DNA of 64,000 nucleotides from Myroides profundi (GTDB lineage: Bacteria > Bacteroidota > Bacteroidia > Flavobacteriales > Flavobacteriaceae): NCBI RefSeq assembly GCF_000833025.1, contig NZ_CP010817.1:186001-250000 (forward strand), read 5' to 3'. The position numbers and the translations under genes are program-made. The notes beneath the pieces were generated by a model. The model saw nothing but the letters and a program-made list of their open reading frames with translations, did no database searches and had not been told where the DNA came from. Below are positions 43,335 through 53,376 of the stretch, piece by piece. Positions within the stretch are counted from its first letter, which is position 1, and every line of letters starts with the position of its first letter.

Positions 43335-43495
43335 AGTATATAATTAATTTTGTTCCTATTGATATTCTAACAAAAATAGAAAATATCTTTTATAATCGTA
43401 TTTTTCTATACTTTAAATAAGACATCTTGTATTTATCATGTCTTTAACCTTCAGGTTAAAAGGGATTTTGTAAGTTTGTCGAAACTCTATTTAAA

Positions 43496-44206
43496 ATGTT
43501 ACACTTTTTCAAGAAATATAAATACTTTTTTATTTTCTTCTTCCTTTTATGTGCAGGAATCATGGTGATGTTCTACAATGCACTGAAGTATAGAAAATCA
43601 CTACCAGTATATACACCAGCAATGGTGAATCCTGAGATGGTAGATAGTTTAATCCAACATGAAGCCAATAAACAGAAGCACAAGATAGCTGCTTTTAAGT
43701 TCTTAAACCAGAATGGTGATACAATTACAAATAAAGATTATGAAGGACATATCTATGTAGCTGATTTCTTCTTTACGACTTGTACTACGATTTGTCCTAT
43801 CATGAGTGATAATATGGTTTGGCTTCAAGATAAGATTAAGACTCTGCCAGGCGTTAAATTATTATCACACTCAGTAACTCCTGATATCGATAGTGTGCCT
43901 GTGCTAAAAGAATATGCACTACACAAAGGGGCTGATGATAAGATATGGAACTTAGTAACAGGGGATAAAAGAGATATCTATTATATCGCTCGTAACTCTT
44001 ACTTAGCTGTGAAGACGGGGTCTCCAGAAGAGATGTATGATATGGTACACACCGAAAACTTTATTCTAGTAGATGGCAATGGCCGTATCCGAGGATTCTA
44101 TGATGGTACTAATCTAGATACTCCTGATAAAGAAACTAAGAATATGCAACAGCTATGGGAAGATATCCAATGGCTTTATAAACATGAAAATAATAAGGCG
44201 AAATAA
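43496..44206 (+). CDS. SCO1/SenC family copper chaperone
   Basis: A 236-aa inner-membrane-anchored thioredoxin-like protein that delivers copper to cytochrome oxidase. One N-terminal helix (residues 8-28) anchors it. The copper ligands are Cys96 and Cys100 in Thr-Thr-Cys-Thr-Thr-Ile-Cys-Pro-Ile-Met, and His185 in Met-Val-His-Thr-Glu-Asn. The usual sequence Val-Ala-Asp-Phe-Phe-Phe-Thr precedes the Cys pair. It is divergent from the M13 gene and ends at a terminator. Confidence 0.92.
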   Translation: MLHFFKKYKYFFIFFFLLCAGIMVMFYNALKYRKSLPVYTPAMVNPEMVDSLIQHEANKQKHKIAAFKFLNQNGDTITNKDYEGHIYVADFFFTTCTTICPIMSDNMVWLQDKIKTLPGVKLLSHSVTPDIDSVPVLKEYALHKGADDKIWNLVTGDKRDIYYIARNSYLAVKTGSPEEMYDMVHTENFILVDGNGRIRGFYDGTNLDTPDKETKNMQQLWEDIQWLYKHENNKAK

Positions 44207-44227
44207 TCAAGTTATTACAAGGTATAG

Positions 44228-44264
44228 TCCCTCTACATTTATTAGATAATGTAGAGGGATTTCT
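44228..44264 (+). terminator. Terminator after the SCO gene
   Basis: TCCCTCTACATT / AATGTAGAGGGA 12-bp stem with an 8-nt loop, followed by TTTCTTATA. Confidence 0.85.
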
Positions 44265-44394
44265 TATATATGTATATTTCTGTTTCTTAGCAATGAATCA
44301 AAATAAGCTAATAATGAAAAGGTTGTGTGGTAATTATAGTAGTATTAATACTGATAATAATTAGGATTATAGTTCTATAATCTTTTTTATTGAT

Positions 44395-44402
44395 TAAATT
44401 TG
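44395..44402 (+). promoter_or_regulatory. -7 promoter element of the feo operon
   Basis: TAAATTTG fits TAnnTTTG. Transcription should begin near 44409, so feoA probably starts at the GTG at 44427, not at the in-frame TTG at 44400 that lies inside the promoter. Confidence 0.5.
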
Positions 44403-44426
44403 CAATATGAATTAAATCTAAATAAG

Positions 44427-44657
44427 GTGAGTACAACTTTAGACTTATTAAAAAGAAATGAAAAAGGAGTGATAGCAGATTTCGATATGCACAAGGTTCC
44501 TTTAAAACTATTGGAAATGGGATGTCTACCTGGGAATTCGGTAGAACTATTAGAGGTAGCTCCTCTAGGTGACCCAATATATTTGTGTATTAATGATACA
44601 CATTTATCTATTCGAAAAGAATTAGCTAAAGAGATACAAGTAGAATTAATTGGCTAA
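44427..44657 (+). CDS. feoA: Ferrous iron transport protein A
   Basis: A 76-aa SH3-like protein that supports FeoB-dependent Fe(II) uptake in the cytoplasm. The core Leu-Leu-Lys-Arg-Asn-Glu-Lys-Gly-Val-Ile and Lys-Leu-Leu-Glu-Met-Gly-Cys-Leu-Pro-Gly-Asn-Ser-Val-Glu-Leu-Leu match FeoA, with Leu-Gly-Asp-Pro-Ile-Tyr later. I choose the GTG at 44427 because 44400 falls within the promoter. feoB begins 26 bp after it. Confidence 0.85.
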   Translation: MSTTLDLLKRNEKGVIADFDMHKVPLKLLEMGCLPGNSVELLEVAPLGDPIYLCINDTHLSIRKELAKEIQVELIG

Positions 44658-44683
44658 TTAGATTAAGATATTACATATAGTTG

Positions 44684-46792
44684 ATGAAAAAAGATATAAA
44701 AGTTGCCCTAATAGGTAATCCTAATGTAGGGAAAACCTCTGTATTCAATGCCCTGACAGGCCTTAACCATAAGATAGGAAATTATCCTGGTATTACTGTA
44801 GATAAAAAATCTGGAGTAGCGAAGTTAGATGATAAAGTAAACGCTACTATTATCGACTTACCTGGAACATATAGTATTAATGCGAGTTCTGAAGATGAGC
44901 GCATTGTGTTAGATTTATTATTTGATCCTACTAATGATGACTTTCCAGATGTTACTGTTGTAGTAGCTGATATAGAAAATCTAAAGCGTAACTTATTACT
45001 ATTTACCCAAGTTAAAGAACTTGGTGTTCCTACGATACTAGCTGTTAATATGGCTGATCATATGGACGAGAAGGGGATTAGTCTTAAGATAGCTGAGTTA
45101 GAAAAGAAATTAAATACAAAGATTGTTTTAATCAGTGCGAAGAAAAAACTTGGTATTCAAGAGTTAAAACAAGCAATATTAAATTATAGAACGTATTCTA
45201 TAGAGCCATGTGTTAATGCTACAGCAGTAGACACAGAGTTCTTTAGTAAACTTGCTTTGACATTCCCTAACCTTTCTGTATTCAAATTGTGGATGATCTA
45301 TTCGCAAGATATCAAAATCGGAAATATAGGGAAGAAAGAAATAGAGGCGAAGGGAGTTCATTTGTCAGAAAGTGAAATCAAAAAGCTTCAACATAAAAAG
45401 ACAATCAAGAGATATCAGTTTATCAACGACGTTTTAAAAGAAACGTACTCACGTGATGTCAATAAAGCTACAGATCTTCGTTCTAAAGTAGATAGAATAC
45501 TTACCCATAAAGTGTATGGATATCTAATCTTCTTTGCGATTATGATGTTGGTCTTCCAGGCTATCTTTGAGTGGTCAAGTATTCCGATGGATTGGATAGA
45601 TGAGCAGTTTGCTAATCTTAGTTCTTGGGTACATGATACGATGGAGCCAGGTAAGCTTACAGATTTGATAGCGGATGGTATCGTACCAGGTATTGGAGGG
45701 GTAATGCCTTTCATCCCTCAGATTGCTATTCTATTTATGTTTATTTCTATCTTAGAAGAGACAGGGTATATGAGTAGAGTGGTGTTCTTAATGGATAGAT
45801 TAATGCGTCCATTCGGATTAAGTGGTAAATCAGTAGTGCCACTTATCTCTGGTAATGCATGTGCTATTCCGGCGATTATGTCTGCTCGTAATATTGAGAA
45901 CCCTAAAGAAAGATTGATTACAATACTTGTAACACCGTTTACTACGTGTTCTGCTCGTATTCCAGTATATATTATCATTATTGCTTTAGTAATCCCTGAT
46001 ACACGTGTATTTGGGTTCTTAAGTATACAAGGATTGACATTGACGTTATTCTATCTAGTAGGATTCTTAGCAGCTTTATTGTCTTCTTGGGCATTGAGTA
46101 AATACATTAAGAGCGAGCGCAAGTCATACTTCGTAATCGAGATGCCAAACTACCGTACTCCTATTATTAAGAACGTAGTGGTGAATATGTATGAGAAGAC
46201 TAAAGCATTCGTAGTAGGTGCAGGTAAGATTATATTCGTATTATCGATCATCATTTGGTTCTTAGGTGCTCATGGACCTGGAGAACGCTTTGAGAATGCT
46301 GAGAAACATATTACAGAAGTTTATCAAGATAAAGAGGTAAGTGAAGAAGAATTAAGTGAGCATATCGCTAGTTATAGATTAGAGAATTCTTATATCGGTA
46401 TTCTAGGTAAAACAATAGAACCTGTAATCAAACCTCTAGGGTATGACTGGAAAGTAGGTATCGCAGTATTGTCTTCTTTCGTAGGACGTGAAATCTTTGT
46501 AGGAGTACTTGGAACTATTTATAATGTAGGATCTGGGGATGAGAATGATGAAGATGGACGTATTAAACAAAAAATGGCAGCAGAGATATGGCCTGATACA
46601 GGACAACCAGTCTTCACGCTAGCCAGTGGGGTGTCACTAATGTTCTTTTATGCTTTTGCGATGCAGTGTACAGCTACAGTAGCAATCGTGAAAAGAGAGA
46701 CTAAGTCTTGGAAATGGACTATCTACCAATTAGTGTTTATGACTGTTTTTGCGTATGTCGCAGCTTTAATAGCATATCAACTTTTAAAATAA
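44684..46792 (+). CDS. feoB: Ferrous iron transport protein B
   Basis: A 702-aa GTPase-coupled Fe(II) transporter in the inner membrane. The ATG at 44684 is preferred over an in-frame TTG at 44681. G1 is Gly-Asn-Pro-Asn-Val-Gly-Lys-Thr-Ser, G3 Asp-Leu-Pro-Gly, G4 Asn-Met-Ala-Asp and G5 Ser-Ala-Lys. The membrane part contains Ser-Gly-Asn-Ala-Cys-Ala-Ile-Pro-Ala-Ile-Met and Thr-Cys-Ser-Ala-Arg-Ile-Pro-Val-Tyr (Gate motif) near 385-425. Full length. It is flanked by feoA and a small Cys-rich partner, the usual Bacteroidota arrangement. Confidence 0.97.
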   Translation: MKKDIKVALIGNPNVGKTSVFNALTGLNHKIGNYPGITVDKKSGVAKLDDKVNATIIDLPGTYSINASSEDERIVLDLLFDPTNDDFPDVTVVVADIENLKRNLLLFTQVKELGVPTILAVNMADHMDEKGISLKIAELEKKLNTKIVLISAKKKLGIQELKQAILNYRTYSIEPCVNATAVDTEFFSKLALTFPNLSVFKLWMIYSQDIKIGNIGKKEIEAKGVHLSESEIKKLQHKKTIKRYQFINDVLKETYSRDVNKATDLRSKVDRILTHKVYGYLIFFAIMMLVFQAIFEWSSIPMDWIDEQFANLSSWVHDTMEPGKLTDLIADGIVPGIGGVMPFIPQIAILFMFISILEETGYMSRVVFLMDRLMRPFGLSGKSVVPLISGNACAIPAIMSARNIENPKERLITILVTPFTTCSARIPVYIIIIALVIPDTRVFGFLSIQGLTLTLFYLVGFLAALLSSWALSKYIKSERKSYFVIEMPNYRTPIIKNVVVNMYEKTKAFVVGAGKIIFVLSIIIWFLGAHGPGERFENAEKHITEVYQDKEVSEEELSEHIASYRLENSYIGILGKTIEPVIKPLGYDWKVGIAVLSSFVGREIFVGVLGTIYNVGSGDENDEDGRIKQKMAAEIWPDTGQPVFTLASGVSLMFFYAFAMQCTATVAIVKRETKSWKWTIYQLVFMTVFAYVAALIAYQLLK

Positions 46793-46799
46793 AGTAATT

Positions 46800-46931
46800 A
46801 TGGGTTACCAAGAAATAATTGCCTATGCAATTGTAATTATTGCATTGGGGTACATCATTAAAAAAGGCTTTTGGAAGAATAAAACGAATAAGAAAGGTTC
46901 TTGTGGCGGAGGTAGCTGCGGATGTTCTTAA
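46800..46931 (+). CDS. FeoB-associated Cys-rich membrane protein (43 aa)
   Basis: A complete short ORF, ATG 46800 to TAA 46929-46931. One hydrophobic helix (Ile-Ile-Ala-Tyr-Ala-Ile-Val-Ile-Ile-Ala-Leu-Gly-Tyr) is followed by a basic stretch and a Cys-rich tail (Gly-Ser-Cys-Gly-Gly-Gly-Ser-Cys-Gly-Cys-Ser). This matches the FeoB-associated Cys-rich membrane protein family by position and composition. It starts 7 bp after feoB and ends before the bidirectional terminator. A role in iron delivery or FeoB stability is inferred. Confidence 0.85.
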   Translation: MGYQEIIAYAIVIIALGYIIKKGFWKNKTNKKGSCGGGSCGCS

Positions 46932-46950
46932 TCACCATTCTTTAAAATAA

Positions 46951-46984
46951 CAAAATAGGCAACTCAGGCGAGTTGCCTATTTTG
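46951..46984. terminator. Bidirectional terminator between feo and trp operons
   Basis: A perfect 15-bp stem CAAAATAGGCAACTC / GAGTTGCCTATTTTG with loop AGGC, between convergent feo and trpA. Confidence 0.95.
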
Positions 46985-47041
46985 TTTAGTATATATCGTT
47001 AAAACTTAAATGTGGCGAATTCGCCATAATTAGGACTATAC

Positions 47042-47812
47042 TTACCTAATGCTCTTGATGAAGTTATGAATACTCTCCTCACTAATGCCATGTTCATTAA
47101 TATGCTTCATAAAGGCTGTTCCTATAATCGCCCCTGAGCTATATTGATTCGTGAGGTCATAGGTGTGTTTATCTCTTACCCCAAAGCCGATAAGAGCAGG
47201 GTTTTTAAGTTTTAAATCTTGAATGTGTTTATAGTATGCTTGTTGTTCTTCTAAAGACTTATTAGAACCTGTTGTCCCATTAGAAGAAACTAAATAGATA
47301 AAACCATCTGTCTGCTCATCTATATGGCGCACACGTTCTGTCGAAGTATCATTACTTATCAGCATGATATTACTGACGTTGTGTTGATCACAGTGTGTCT
47401 TGAAATGGGATACGTAGTAGTCCATAGGTAAGTCTGGTAGGATAATACCATCTACACCTACTTCTGCACATTTACTGATGAATGCTTCTATACCATAACG
47501 CATTACAGGGTTGAGGTACCCCATTAAGACAACAGGGATAGTAATGTGTTGTCTCATTTCTTTTAATTGTTCGAATAGCTTAGAGACTGTGATACCATTT
47601 AGCAACGCCTGTTCACTGCTATGCTGTATAACTGGCCCGTCTGCTAGTGGGTCTGAGAATGGCATGCCTATTTCTACTAAATCCACACCTGCGTTATCTA
47701 GGTTTTTTAAGATGGTCATCGTGTCTTCTAAGGCAGGATAGCCTGCTGTGAAGTATATAGAAAGTATATTGGATTTCTTCTCGGTGAAGAGTGTGTTGAT
47801 TCTATTATTCAT
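47042..47812 (-). CDS. trpA: Tryptophan synthase alpha chain
   Basis: A 256-aa TIM barrel that cleaves indole-3-glycerol phosphate to indole, passed to TrpB. Visible motifs are [16 protein letters not shown] (catalytic Glu and Asp, residues about 45-61) and Ile-Gly-Phe-Gly-Val near the C-terminus. The start overlaps the trpB stop by 8 bp. Last gene of the trp operon; the bidirectional terminator lies about 60 bp beyond it. Confidence 0.97.
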   Translation of the reverse strand: MNNRINTLFTEKKSNILSIYFTAGYPALEDTMTILKNLDNAGVDLVEIGMPFSDPLADGPVIQHSSEQALLNGITVSKLFEQLKEMRQHITIPVVLMGYLNPVMRYGIEAFISKCAEVGVDGIILPDLPMDYYVSHFKTHCDQHNVSNIMLISNDTSTERVRHIDEQTDGFIYLVSSNGTTGSNKSLEEQQAYYKHIQDLKLKNPALIGFGVRDKHTYDLTNQYSSGAIIGTAFMKHINEHGISEESIHNFIKSIR

Positions 47813-48992
47813 GGTTAAAGTATTTAGAGTAAGTAATCATGTCTTTATCGCCTCGTCCTGATAAGTTTACCACTACGATATCGCTTTCTTTTAGCTCCAT
47901 CTTATTTAGGTACGCTAAGGCGTGTGCTGACTCTAGAGCAGGTATAATACCATCTATACGCGTTAGTTCAAAAGCAGCCTTGATCGCTTCATCATCAGTG
48001 ATACTACCTACAGTGATCTTACCTGTATCACTCAGATAGGCATGTGCAGGCCCTATACCAGGATAATCTAATCCGGCAGAGATAGAATAAGGCTCTATAA
48101 TCTGTCCGTCCTCAGTCTGTATAAGGTAAGTCTTGCTACCGTGTATAATACCTTGTTTTCCTAAGGCGATAGTAGCCGCAGTCTGTCCTGTTTCTACTCC
48201 TAGACCTGCCGCTTCTACTGCGATTAACTTTGTATGACCATTATCTATAAAGTGGTAGAAAGCGCCCATCGCATTACTTCCTCCACCTACACATGCTACT
48301 ACATAGTCTGGATTAGGAGTATTCTCTTGCTCTATGAGCTGTGCTTTTATTTCTTTACTGATGATAGATTGAAACTTCGCTACCATATCAGGATAAGGGT
48401 GAGGCCCTACTACAGAACCGATCACATAATAGGTCTCTTGTGGGTTATTGATCCATTCGCGTATAGCTTCATTTGTAGCGTCTTTTAAAGTCTTGCTCCC
48501 ACTCTCAGCAGCTACTACTTTTGCCCCTAGCATACGCATGCGTTCTACATTAGGTTTCTGACGTTCGATATCATGTGCTCCCATAAATACAGTGCACTCT
48601 AGATTTAATAGTGCGCAAGTAGTAGCAGTAGCTACCCCGTGCTGTCCTGCACCTGTCTCAGCTATAATTCTCTTTTTGCCTAGACGTTTGGCTAAGAGTA
48701 CTTGTCCTATCGTATTGTTGATCTTATGGGCTCCTGTGTGATTTAGATCTTCTCTTTTCAGATAAATCTTTGCTTTATATTTAGCAGACAAGTTAGCAGA
48801 ATAGAATAGAGGAGTAGGTCTTCCTACATAATCTTTAAGTAGCTTATTTAGTTCTTGTTGAAAATCTTCTGTCTGTATGATATCTAGGTAGCTCTCTTGT
48901 AAGTCTGATACGTTCTTATACAGCATCTCAGGGATAAATGAACCTCCGTACTCTCCGTAATATCCTTGTTCGTTTGGGTTAAATTCTTTCAT
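47805..48992 (-). CDS. trpB: Tryptophan synthase beta chain
   Basis: A 395-aa PLP enzyme that condenses indole with serine. The PLP lysine is in His-Thr-Gly-Ala-His-Lys-Ile-Asn-Asn near residue 87, and the phosphate-binding Gly-Gly-Gly-Ser-Asn-Ala is near 235. The N-terminal [13 protein letters not shown] is typical of TrpB1. Overlaps trpF by 14 bp and trpA by 8 bp, so the genes are translationally coupled. Confidence 0.98.
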   Translation of the reverse strand: MKEFNPNEQGYYGEYGGSFIPEMLYKNVSDLQESYLDIIQTEDFQQELNKLLKDYVGRPTPLFYSANLSAKYKAKIYLKREDLNHTGAHKINNTIGQVLLAKRLGKKRIIAETGAGQHGVATATTCALLNLECTVFMGAHDIERQKPNVERMRMLGAKVVAAESGSKTLKDATNEAIREWINNPQETYYVIGSVVGPHPYPDMVAKFQSIISKEIKAQLIEQENTPNPDYVVACVGGGSNAMGAFYHFIDNGHTKLIAVEAAGLGVETGQTAATIALGKQGIIHGSKTYLIQTEDGQIIEPYSISAGLDYPGIGPAHAYLSDTGKITVGSITDDEAIKAAFELTRIDGIIPALESAHALAYLNKMELKESDIVVVNLSGRGDKDMITYSKYFNHE

Positions 48993-49614
48993 AGTCTCTT
49001 ATTTCTTTTACTAGTTTTCTCACTAGTGTTATCTCTTTATGATGTTGATCGTTTTCTAATTTACTGTTGAGGTCAAAGCCTGCTAATCTATCATCTCGTA
49101 ATAGCAAAGCGGACTGTATATTGTGTAACCCTAATCCTCCACTTAGTAGATAAGGGGTACTACCTTGATAATGCTGTAATACATCCCAATCAAATGATAA
49201 TCCACTACCTCCATACTCTGGAGTAGGGGTGTCGAATACAAATAAATCACAATAGGATTCGTATTGTTCTATTTGACTGAAATCCTCCTTTACTCCTATA
49301 GAGAACGCCTTGATTACCTTTATTCCTTGCTCTTTATGGTAAGCACAATCTTCTGGGCTTTCGTTACCGTGAAGTTGTATATAGTCTAGTTTATAATGCT
49401 TTATGCGTTGAGTTATTTCTTCTCTTGTAGCATTGACGAATACACCTACTTTCTGAATTGGATGAGGTAGATTATCAACAGCCTTGTTAATATCTGTACT
49501 TACATATCGCTTTGACTTGGGATAAAAGATAAATCCCATCATGTCAATGTGCTCTTGCCCAACAGAATTAATATTGTCTATATCAAACATCCCACAGATC
49601 TTTATTTTCTTCAT
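48979..49614 (-). CDS. trpF: Phosphoribosylanthranilate isomerase
   Basis: A 211-aa TIM barrel of the third tryptophan step. The N-terminal Ile-Lys-Ile-Cys-Gly-Met with catalytic Cys, Gln-Leu-His-Gly-Asn-Glu near residue 82, the catalytic Asp in Phe-Asp-Thr near 130, and Leu-Ser-Gly-Gly-Leu-Gly near 160 are all present. It is a separate gene, not fused with trpC, and lies between trpC (6-bp gap) and trpB (overlap). Confidence 0.96.
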   Translation of the reverse strand: MKKIKICGMFDIDNINSVGQEHIDMMGFIFYPKSKRYVSTDINKAVDNLPHPIQKVGVFVNATREEITQRIKHYKLDYIQLHGNESPEDCAYHKEQGIKVIKAFSIGVKEDFSQIEQYESYCDLFVFDTPTPEYGGSGLSFDWDVLQHYQGSTPYLLSGGLGLHNIQSALLLRDDRLAGFDLNSKLENDQHHKEITLVRKLVKEIRDYERI

Positions 49615-49620
49615 CGCTGT

Positions 49621-50409
49621 TTATACTTTAATCTCTTGTTGTAATAACCGTAGTTGTTCAGCAGGATTAGCGGTCTTCATAAAGTACTCTCCCATTAAGA
49701 ACCCTGTGAATCCATTGTCTGCTAATTCTAATAGTGTTGCGGCATTCTGTATACCGCTTTCTGCTATCTTCACAGCTCGATGAGGCAATAGATTAGCTAA
49801 GGCGATACTGTGCTGAATATTTACTTCAAAGGTGTTCAGATCTCTATTGTTTATCCCAATGAGGTCAAACTCAGTATGTAAATGGTCTCGTATTTCTTGT
49901 TCAGTATGCGTCTCTAATAATACTTGTAAGCCAAGCTGATGTGCATAATCAGTCAATACTTTGATACGTTCGATAGGAAGCATTTTAGCGATCAATAGAA
50001 TGGCGTCTGCACCTATCGCTTTAGCTTCTTCTATCTGGTACTCGTCTAGGATAAAGTCTTTCTGTAATAGGGGCAGGTTTACTGAAGCACGTGCGTTAGC
50101 AAAGTCAGTGAGTAGAGCACCAAAGAATTGACTGTCGTTTAGAATTGATAAAGCCGCAGCTCCATTTGCTTCATATCCTTTTACTATCTCAGTGATATTA
50201 GCGTTGGGATGAATGATTCCTTTAGAAGGAGACTGTCTCTTAAACTCTGCGATGATCGCTCTGTTGTTCTTAGCAAGTATAGCAGACTTAAAATCAAGCG
50301 GTATTCTGTTGTATAATGGAGCATTTCTTAGGTCAGTAATACTCTTTATAGTCTTGCGTTGTGCTACTTCTATTTGTTTATGTGCTTTTATTTGTTCTAA
50401 TATCTTCAT
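49621..50409 (-). CDS. trpC: Indole-3-glycerol phosphate synthase
   Basis: A 262-aa TIM barrel that closes the indole ring. Motifs: Ile-Ile-Ala-Glu-Phe-Lys-Arg-Gln-Ser-Pro-Ser-Lys-Gly near residue 52 (catalytic Glu and Lys), Leu-Leu-Gln-Lys-Asp-Phe-Ile near 115, Ile-Gly-Ile-Asn-Asn-Arg-Asp-Leu near 185 and Ala-Glu-Ser-Gly-Ile near 217. Its ATG overlaps the trpD stop by 4 bp. Confidence 0.97.
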   Translation of the reverse strand: MKILEQIKAHKQIEVAQRKTIKSITDLRNAPLYNRIPLDFKSAILAKNNRAIIAEFKRQSPSKGIIHPNANITEIVKGYEANGAAALSILNDSQFFGALLTDFANARASVNLPLLQKDFILDEYQIEEAKAIGADAILLIAKMLPIERIKVLTDYAHQLGLQVLLETHTEQEIRDHLHTEFDLIGINNRDLNTFEVNIQHSIALANLLPHRAVKIAESGIQNAATLLELADNGFTGFLMGEYFMKTANPAEQLRLLQQEIKV

Positions 50410-51398
50410 CTCAATTCTTTTAGTATTTCAAACTTCTCTTTTGCTTTTCCTCCCAGTAGAGACTCTTCTGCTCTTGCTTTTGCCTCTAAGATGCTTAGTT
50501 CAGGATAGTAGGTATTAATAGCTAAAGCGCTATTAGCAAGGACTACATTATTCTGAGCAGAGGTACCTTTACCTTTAAGTATTTGCCAGAAGATATACGC
50601 CGACTCTTCTACTGTTTTTCCTCCTTTTATTTCTTCTTCACGGATGATAGGACTATTAAAGTAAGAAGCGTCTATTAGTTTCTCTTCTTTGTTATTGACT
50701 AGCTTAGCTGATTTAGTCAAGCTACATTCATCATAGCCGTCTAAGGCATGTATAATGCAGTACTGTGTATTCTCTGCCTGCAAGAAGTATTTATACATTC
50801 TCAATAACTCAAGATTAAACAGACCTACTAACTGTACCTTAGGCTGAGCAGGGTTAGTCAAAGGACCTAGCATATTAAAGAACGTCTTCACTCCAAGGGC
50901 TTTTCTCACAGGGGCGATTCGCTTCATGGCTGGGTGAAATAAAGGAGCATGTAGAAAACAGATATTTGCTTCTGTCAATTGTTCTTTTAGTTCTGCTTCT
51001 GTGCTTTTAAAATGAATACCCAAGTTCTCCATGACACTTGATGATCCTGAGATAGAAGACACTCCGTAGTTACCATGTTTAGCCACAGGTACACCTGCTC
51101 CTGCTGTCACAAAGGATGACAGTGTAGATATATTAAAAGTGTCTTTTCCGTCTCCTCCCGTACCACATAAGTCCATAGGGTTATAGTCGGACAGATCCAC
51201 CTTATTAGCAAGCTGTAGCATTCCTTCTCGGAACCCTCTTAACTCCTCTAATGTGATGGGTCTCATGATGAATGTAGTCAATAGAGAAGCCATCTGTGCA
51301 TCTGTATACTTGTCATTAGCCATGTTGATGACTATCTCTTTGGCTTGTTCTGTAGTAAGTGTCTTATGTTGTATTAAGTGATTTAATATCTCTTTCAT
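50406..51398 (-). CDS. trpD: Anthranilate phosphoribosyltransferase
   Basis: A 330-aa enzyme that transfers phosphoribose to anthranilate. I start it at the ATG at 51396-51398 (Met-Lys-Glu-Ile-Leu-Asn), 4 bp after the trpG stop; starting earlier (51440) would overlap trpG by 38 bp with residues unlike the family. The PRPP-binding Asp-Leu-Cys-Gly-Thr-Gly-Gly-Asp-Gly and Val-Ala-Lys-His-Gly-Asn motifs are intact, with Asn-Met-Leu-Gly-Pro-Leu-Thr-Asn-Pro near 165. Confidence 0.96.
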   Translation of the reverse strand: MKEILNHLIQHKTLTTEQAKEIVINMANDKYTDAQMASLLTTFIMRPITLEELRGFREGMLQLANKVDLSDYNPMDLCGTGGDGKDTFNISTLSSFVTAGAGVPVAKHGNYGVSSISGSSSVMENLGIHFKSTEAELKEQLTEANICFLHAPLFHPAMKRIAPVRKALGVKTFFNMLGPLTNPAQPKVQLVGLFNLELLRMYKYFLQAENTQYCIIHALDGYDECSLTKSAKLVNNKEEKLIDASYFNSPIIREEEIKGGKTVEESAYIFWQILKGKGTSAQNNVVLANSALAINTYYPELSILEAKARAEESLLGGKAKEKFEILKELR

Positions 51399-51402
51399 AG
51401 CA

Positions 51403-51963
51403 TTAGTTTTTAATCCAATTTTTAATAATCTCTTTTCCATACGTGGTCAATATCGACTCTGGGTGAAACTGTACTCCTCTGACATTAAGTGTTCGATGCT
51501 TCACAGCCATGATATTCTGTTGTTCGTCATAGGCTGTTACTGTTAGTTCACTGTCCTTTTCTTCTATTACCCACGAGTGATAGTGAGCTATAGGGGAGTG
51601 GTCAGGCATAGACTGGAATAGTTCATCAGGTGCAGCTAGCTGTATAGGTGATGATATGCCGTGTAAGGGTGTTTCTAGTCTCTTTAATTGGTGGCCATAG
51701 TACTCACCTATAGCCTGATGCCCTAAGCAGATACCTAATATGTCTTTATGATTAGCAGCATAGGCTATCACTTCCATTAGTTTGCCTGCTTCTGATGGTA
51801 TACCCGGCCCTGGCGAAAGGATAATCTTATCGTACTGATCTATTTGCTCTAGTGCTATCTTATCATTCTTGATGATATCTATCGTTTCTATTCCTAGTTC
51901 TTTCAGGATGTGTATCACATTGTAGATAAAGGAATCATAGTTGTCGATTACTAATACTTTCAT
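51403..51963 (-). CDS. trpG: Anthranilate synthase, glutamine amidotransferase subunit
   Basis: A 186-aa class I amidotransferase feeding ammonia to TrpE. The Cys nucleophile lies in Leu-Gly-Ile-Cys-Leu-Gly-His-Gln near residue 79, and the catalytic His and Glu lie in Gln-Phe-His-Pro-Glu-Ser near 168. The oxyanion motif Ser-Pro-Gly-Pro-Gly is near 52. It lies 3 bp downstream of trpE and is not fused to trpD. It may also serve folate synthesis (PabA role), which the sequence cannot show. Confidence 0.96.
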   Translation of the reverse strand: MKVLVIDNYDSFIYNVIHILKELGIETIDIIKNDKIALEQIDQYDKIILSPGPGIPSEAGKLMEVIAYAANHKDILGICLGHQAIGEYYGHQLKRLETPLHGISSPIQLAAPDELFQSMPDHSPIAHYHSWVIEEKDSELTVTAYDEQQNIMAVKHRTLNVRGVQFHPESILTTYGKEIIKNWIKN

Positions 51964-51966
51964 AAC

Positions 51967-53352
51967 TTATATGTTTTGGGCTTCACGGATAGCTAGTGTG
52001 ATAGCACTTAGTTTATTTTCTATTTCTTTTAATTCTGACAAGTCATCTGATTTGGTCACGATACCACATCCTGCCTGATAGTGTAACTCGTTCTGATAAC
52101 TCAGAGCAGATCGGATAAAGATGGCATGGTTAATCTCTCCATCTAAGGTGATAAAACCTATCGTACCTCCATAGAACCCTCTGCTCTCTGGTTCATACTG
52201 ATTGATTAGTTCCATCGCTCTGTGCTTAGGCGCTCCTGATAGTGTCCCTGCTGGGAAGGTATTGGCGAATACATTAAGACTATCTTTCTGCATATCTATG
52301 GTAGCACTGACTTTAGACACTAGATGGATGACATGAGAGTATTGTTCCACTGTTTTATATTCTTCTTCTGTGACCTCTGTTCCCGTGATGCTTAGGTCAT
52401 TTCTAGCCAAGTCTACTAGCATGATATGTTCTGCATTTTCTTTAGGGTCATTAAGTAACTGCTGTGTTAGTATCTCGTTCTGAGCCTTGTCCTCTGTTTT
52501 TCTAAATGTGCCTGCTATTGGATTGACATAGGCTTTATTTTCTTTTACGACTACTTGTGCCTCAGGAGAAGAACCGAATATCTTAAATGCTCCATAGTCA
52601 AAGTAGAATAGGTAAGGAGAAGGGTTAATAGAGCGAAGTGCTCTATATACATTAAACTCATCACCTGTAAAACGCTGTTTATACTTGCGTGAGAGTACTA
52701 ACTGAAATACATCTCCTCTATAACAGTGTTCTTTTCCTTTTTTGATAATCTCAAGAAACTCTTCATCTGTATAAGGAGTCTTCGGAGCATCTACTGTTTT
52801 GAAAGGGTAGGGAGTGATGCTATTGGTGTTTAGGTAGGCATGTATCTTAGTTAATTGGCTTTCTTCTCCTGTAAGCGTGTATTCTACTAAGTGCATTTCA
52901 TTCTTATAGTGATCATATACGATGATATACTTAAAAAAGTGGTACTGCATTAATGGAAGGCTGTTATCACTTGGCTTAAACTGTATATCGTGTACTAGGG
53001 GAATACTGTCATAACTGGTATACCCATAGACACCTGCCTTTAAGTAATCATATTGATTGGCATTCTCTACGTTGATTTCTTTGATGAACAATTGTAGTTG
53101 ATCTAGTACGTTGATATCAGCTGTAGGATATGTCATGGTGTTCTCTAAGGTCTGTACTGTAGTGGTATCTGCAGTAACGATATAAGACATCATCGGCTCA
53201 AAGCAGATATAAGAACAACTGTTCTCTCTCGAGTGGTTACTAGAGTTCTCTAGTAAAAAACTATTAGAGAACTTATCTCTTAGTTTGAGGTAGATTTCGA
53301 TAGGAGTGTATAGGTCTCCAAGTATTTTTTTGTGATTGATGTGAAGTTTCAT
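51967..53352 (-). CDS. trpE: Anthranilate synthase component I
   Basis: Converts chorismate to anthranilate with TrpG. The 461-aa enzyme has the feedback-site Leu-Leu-Glu-Asn near residue 34 (the LLES motif of tryptophan binding, here with Asn), Gly-Asp-Val-Phe-Gln-Leu-Val-Leu-Ser-Arg near 215, Gly-Ser-Ser-Pro-Glu near 260, Asn-Pro-Ile-Ala-Gly-Thr near 278, Leu-Val-Asp-Leu-Ala-Arg-Asn-Asp near 308 and the C-terminal Tyr-Gln-Ala-Gly-Cys-Gly-Ile-Val. It is first in the operon and lies about 25 bp after the leader terminator. Confidence 0.97.
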   Translation of the reverse strand: MKLHINHKKILGDLYTPIEIYLKLRDKFSNSFLLENSSNHSRENSCSYICFEPMMSYIVTADTTTVQTLENTMTYPTADINVLDQLQLFIKEINVENANQYDYLKAGVYGYTSYDSIPLVHDIQFKPSDNSLPLMQYHFFKYIIVYDHYKNEMHLVEYTLTGEESQLTKIHAYLNTNSITPYPFKTVDAPKTPYTDEEFLEIIKKGKEHCYRGDVFQLVLSRKYKQRFTGDEFNVYRALRSINPSPYLFYFDYGAFKIFGSSPEAQVVVKENKAYVNPIAGTFRKTEDKAQNEILTQQLLNDPKENAEHIMLVDLARNDLSITGTEVTEEEYKTVEQYSHVIHLVSKVSATIDMQKDSLNVFANTFPAGTLSGAPKHRAMELINQYEPESRGFYGGTIGFITLDGEINHAIFIRSALSYQNELHYQAGCGIVTKSDDLSELKEIENKLSAITLAIREAQNI

Positions 53353-53376
53353 TTCTTGTAAATATTTGAGTTTAAA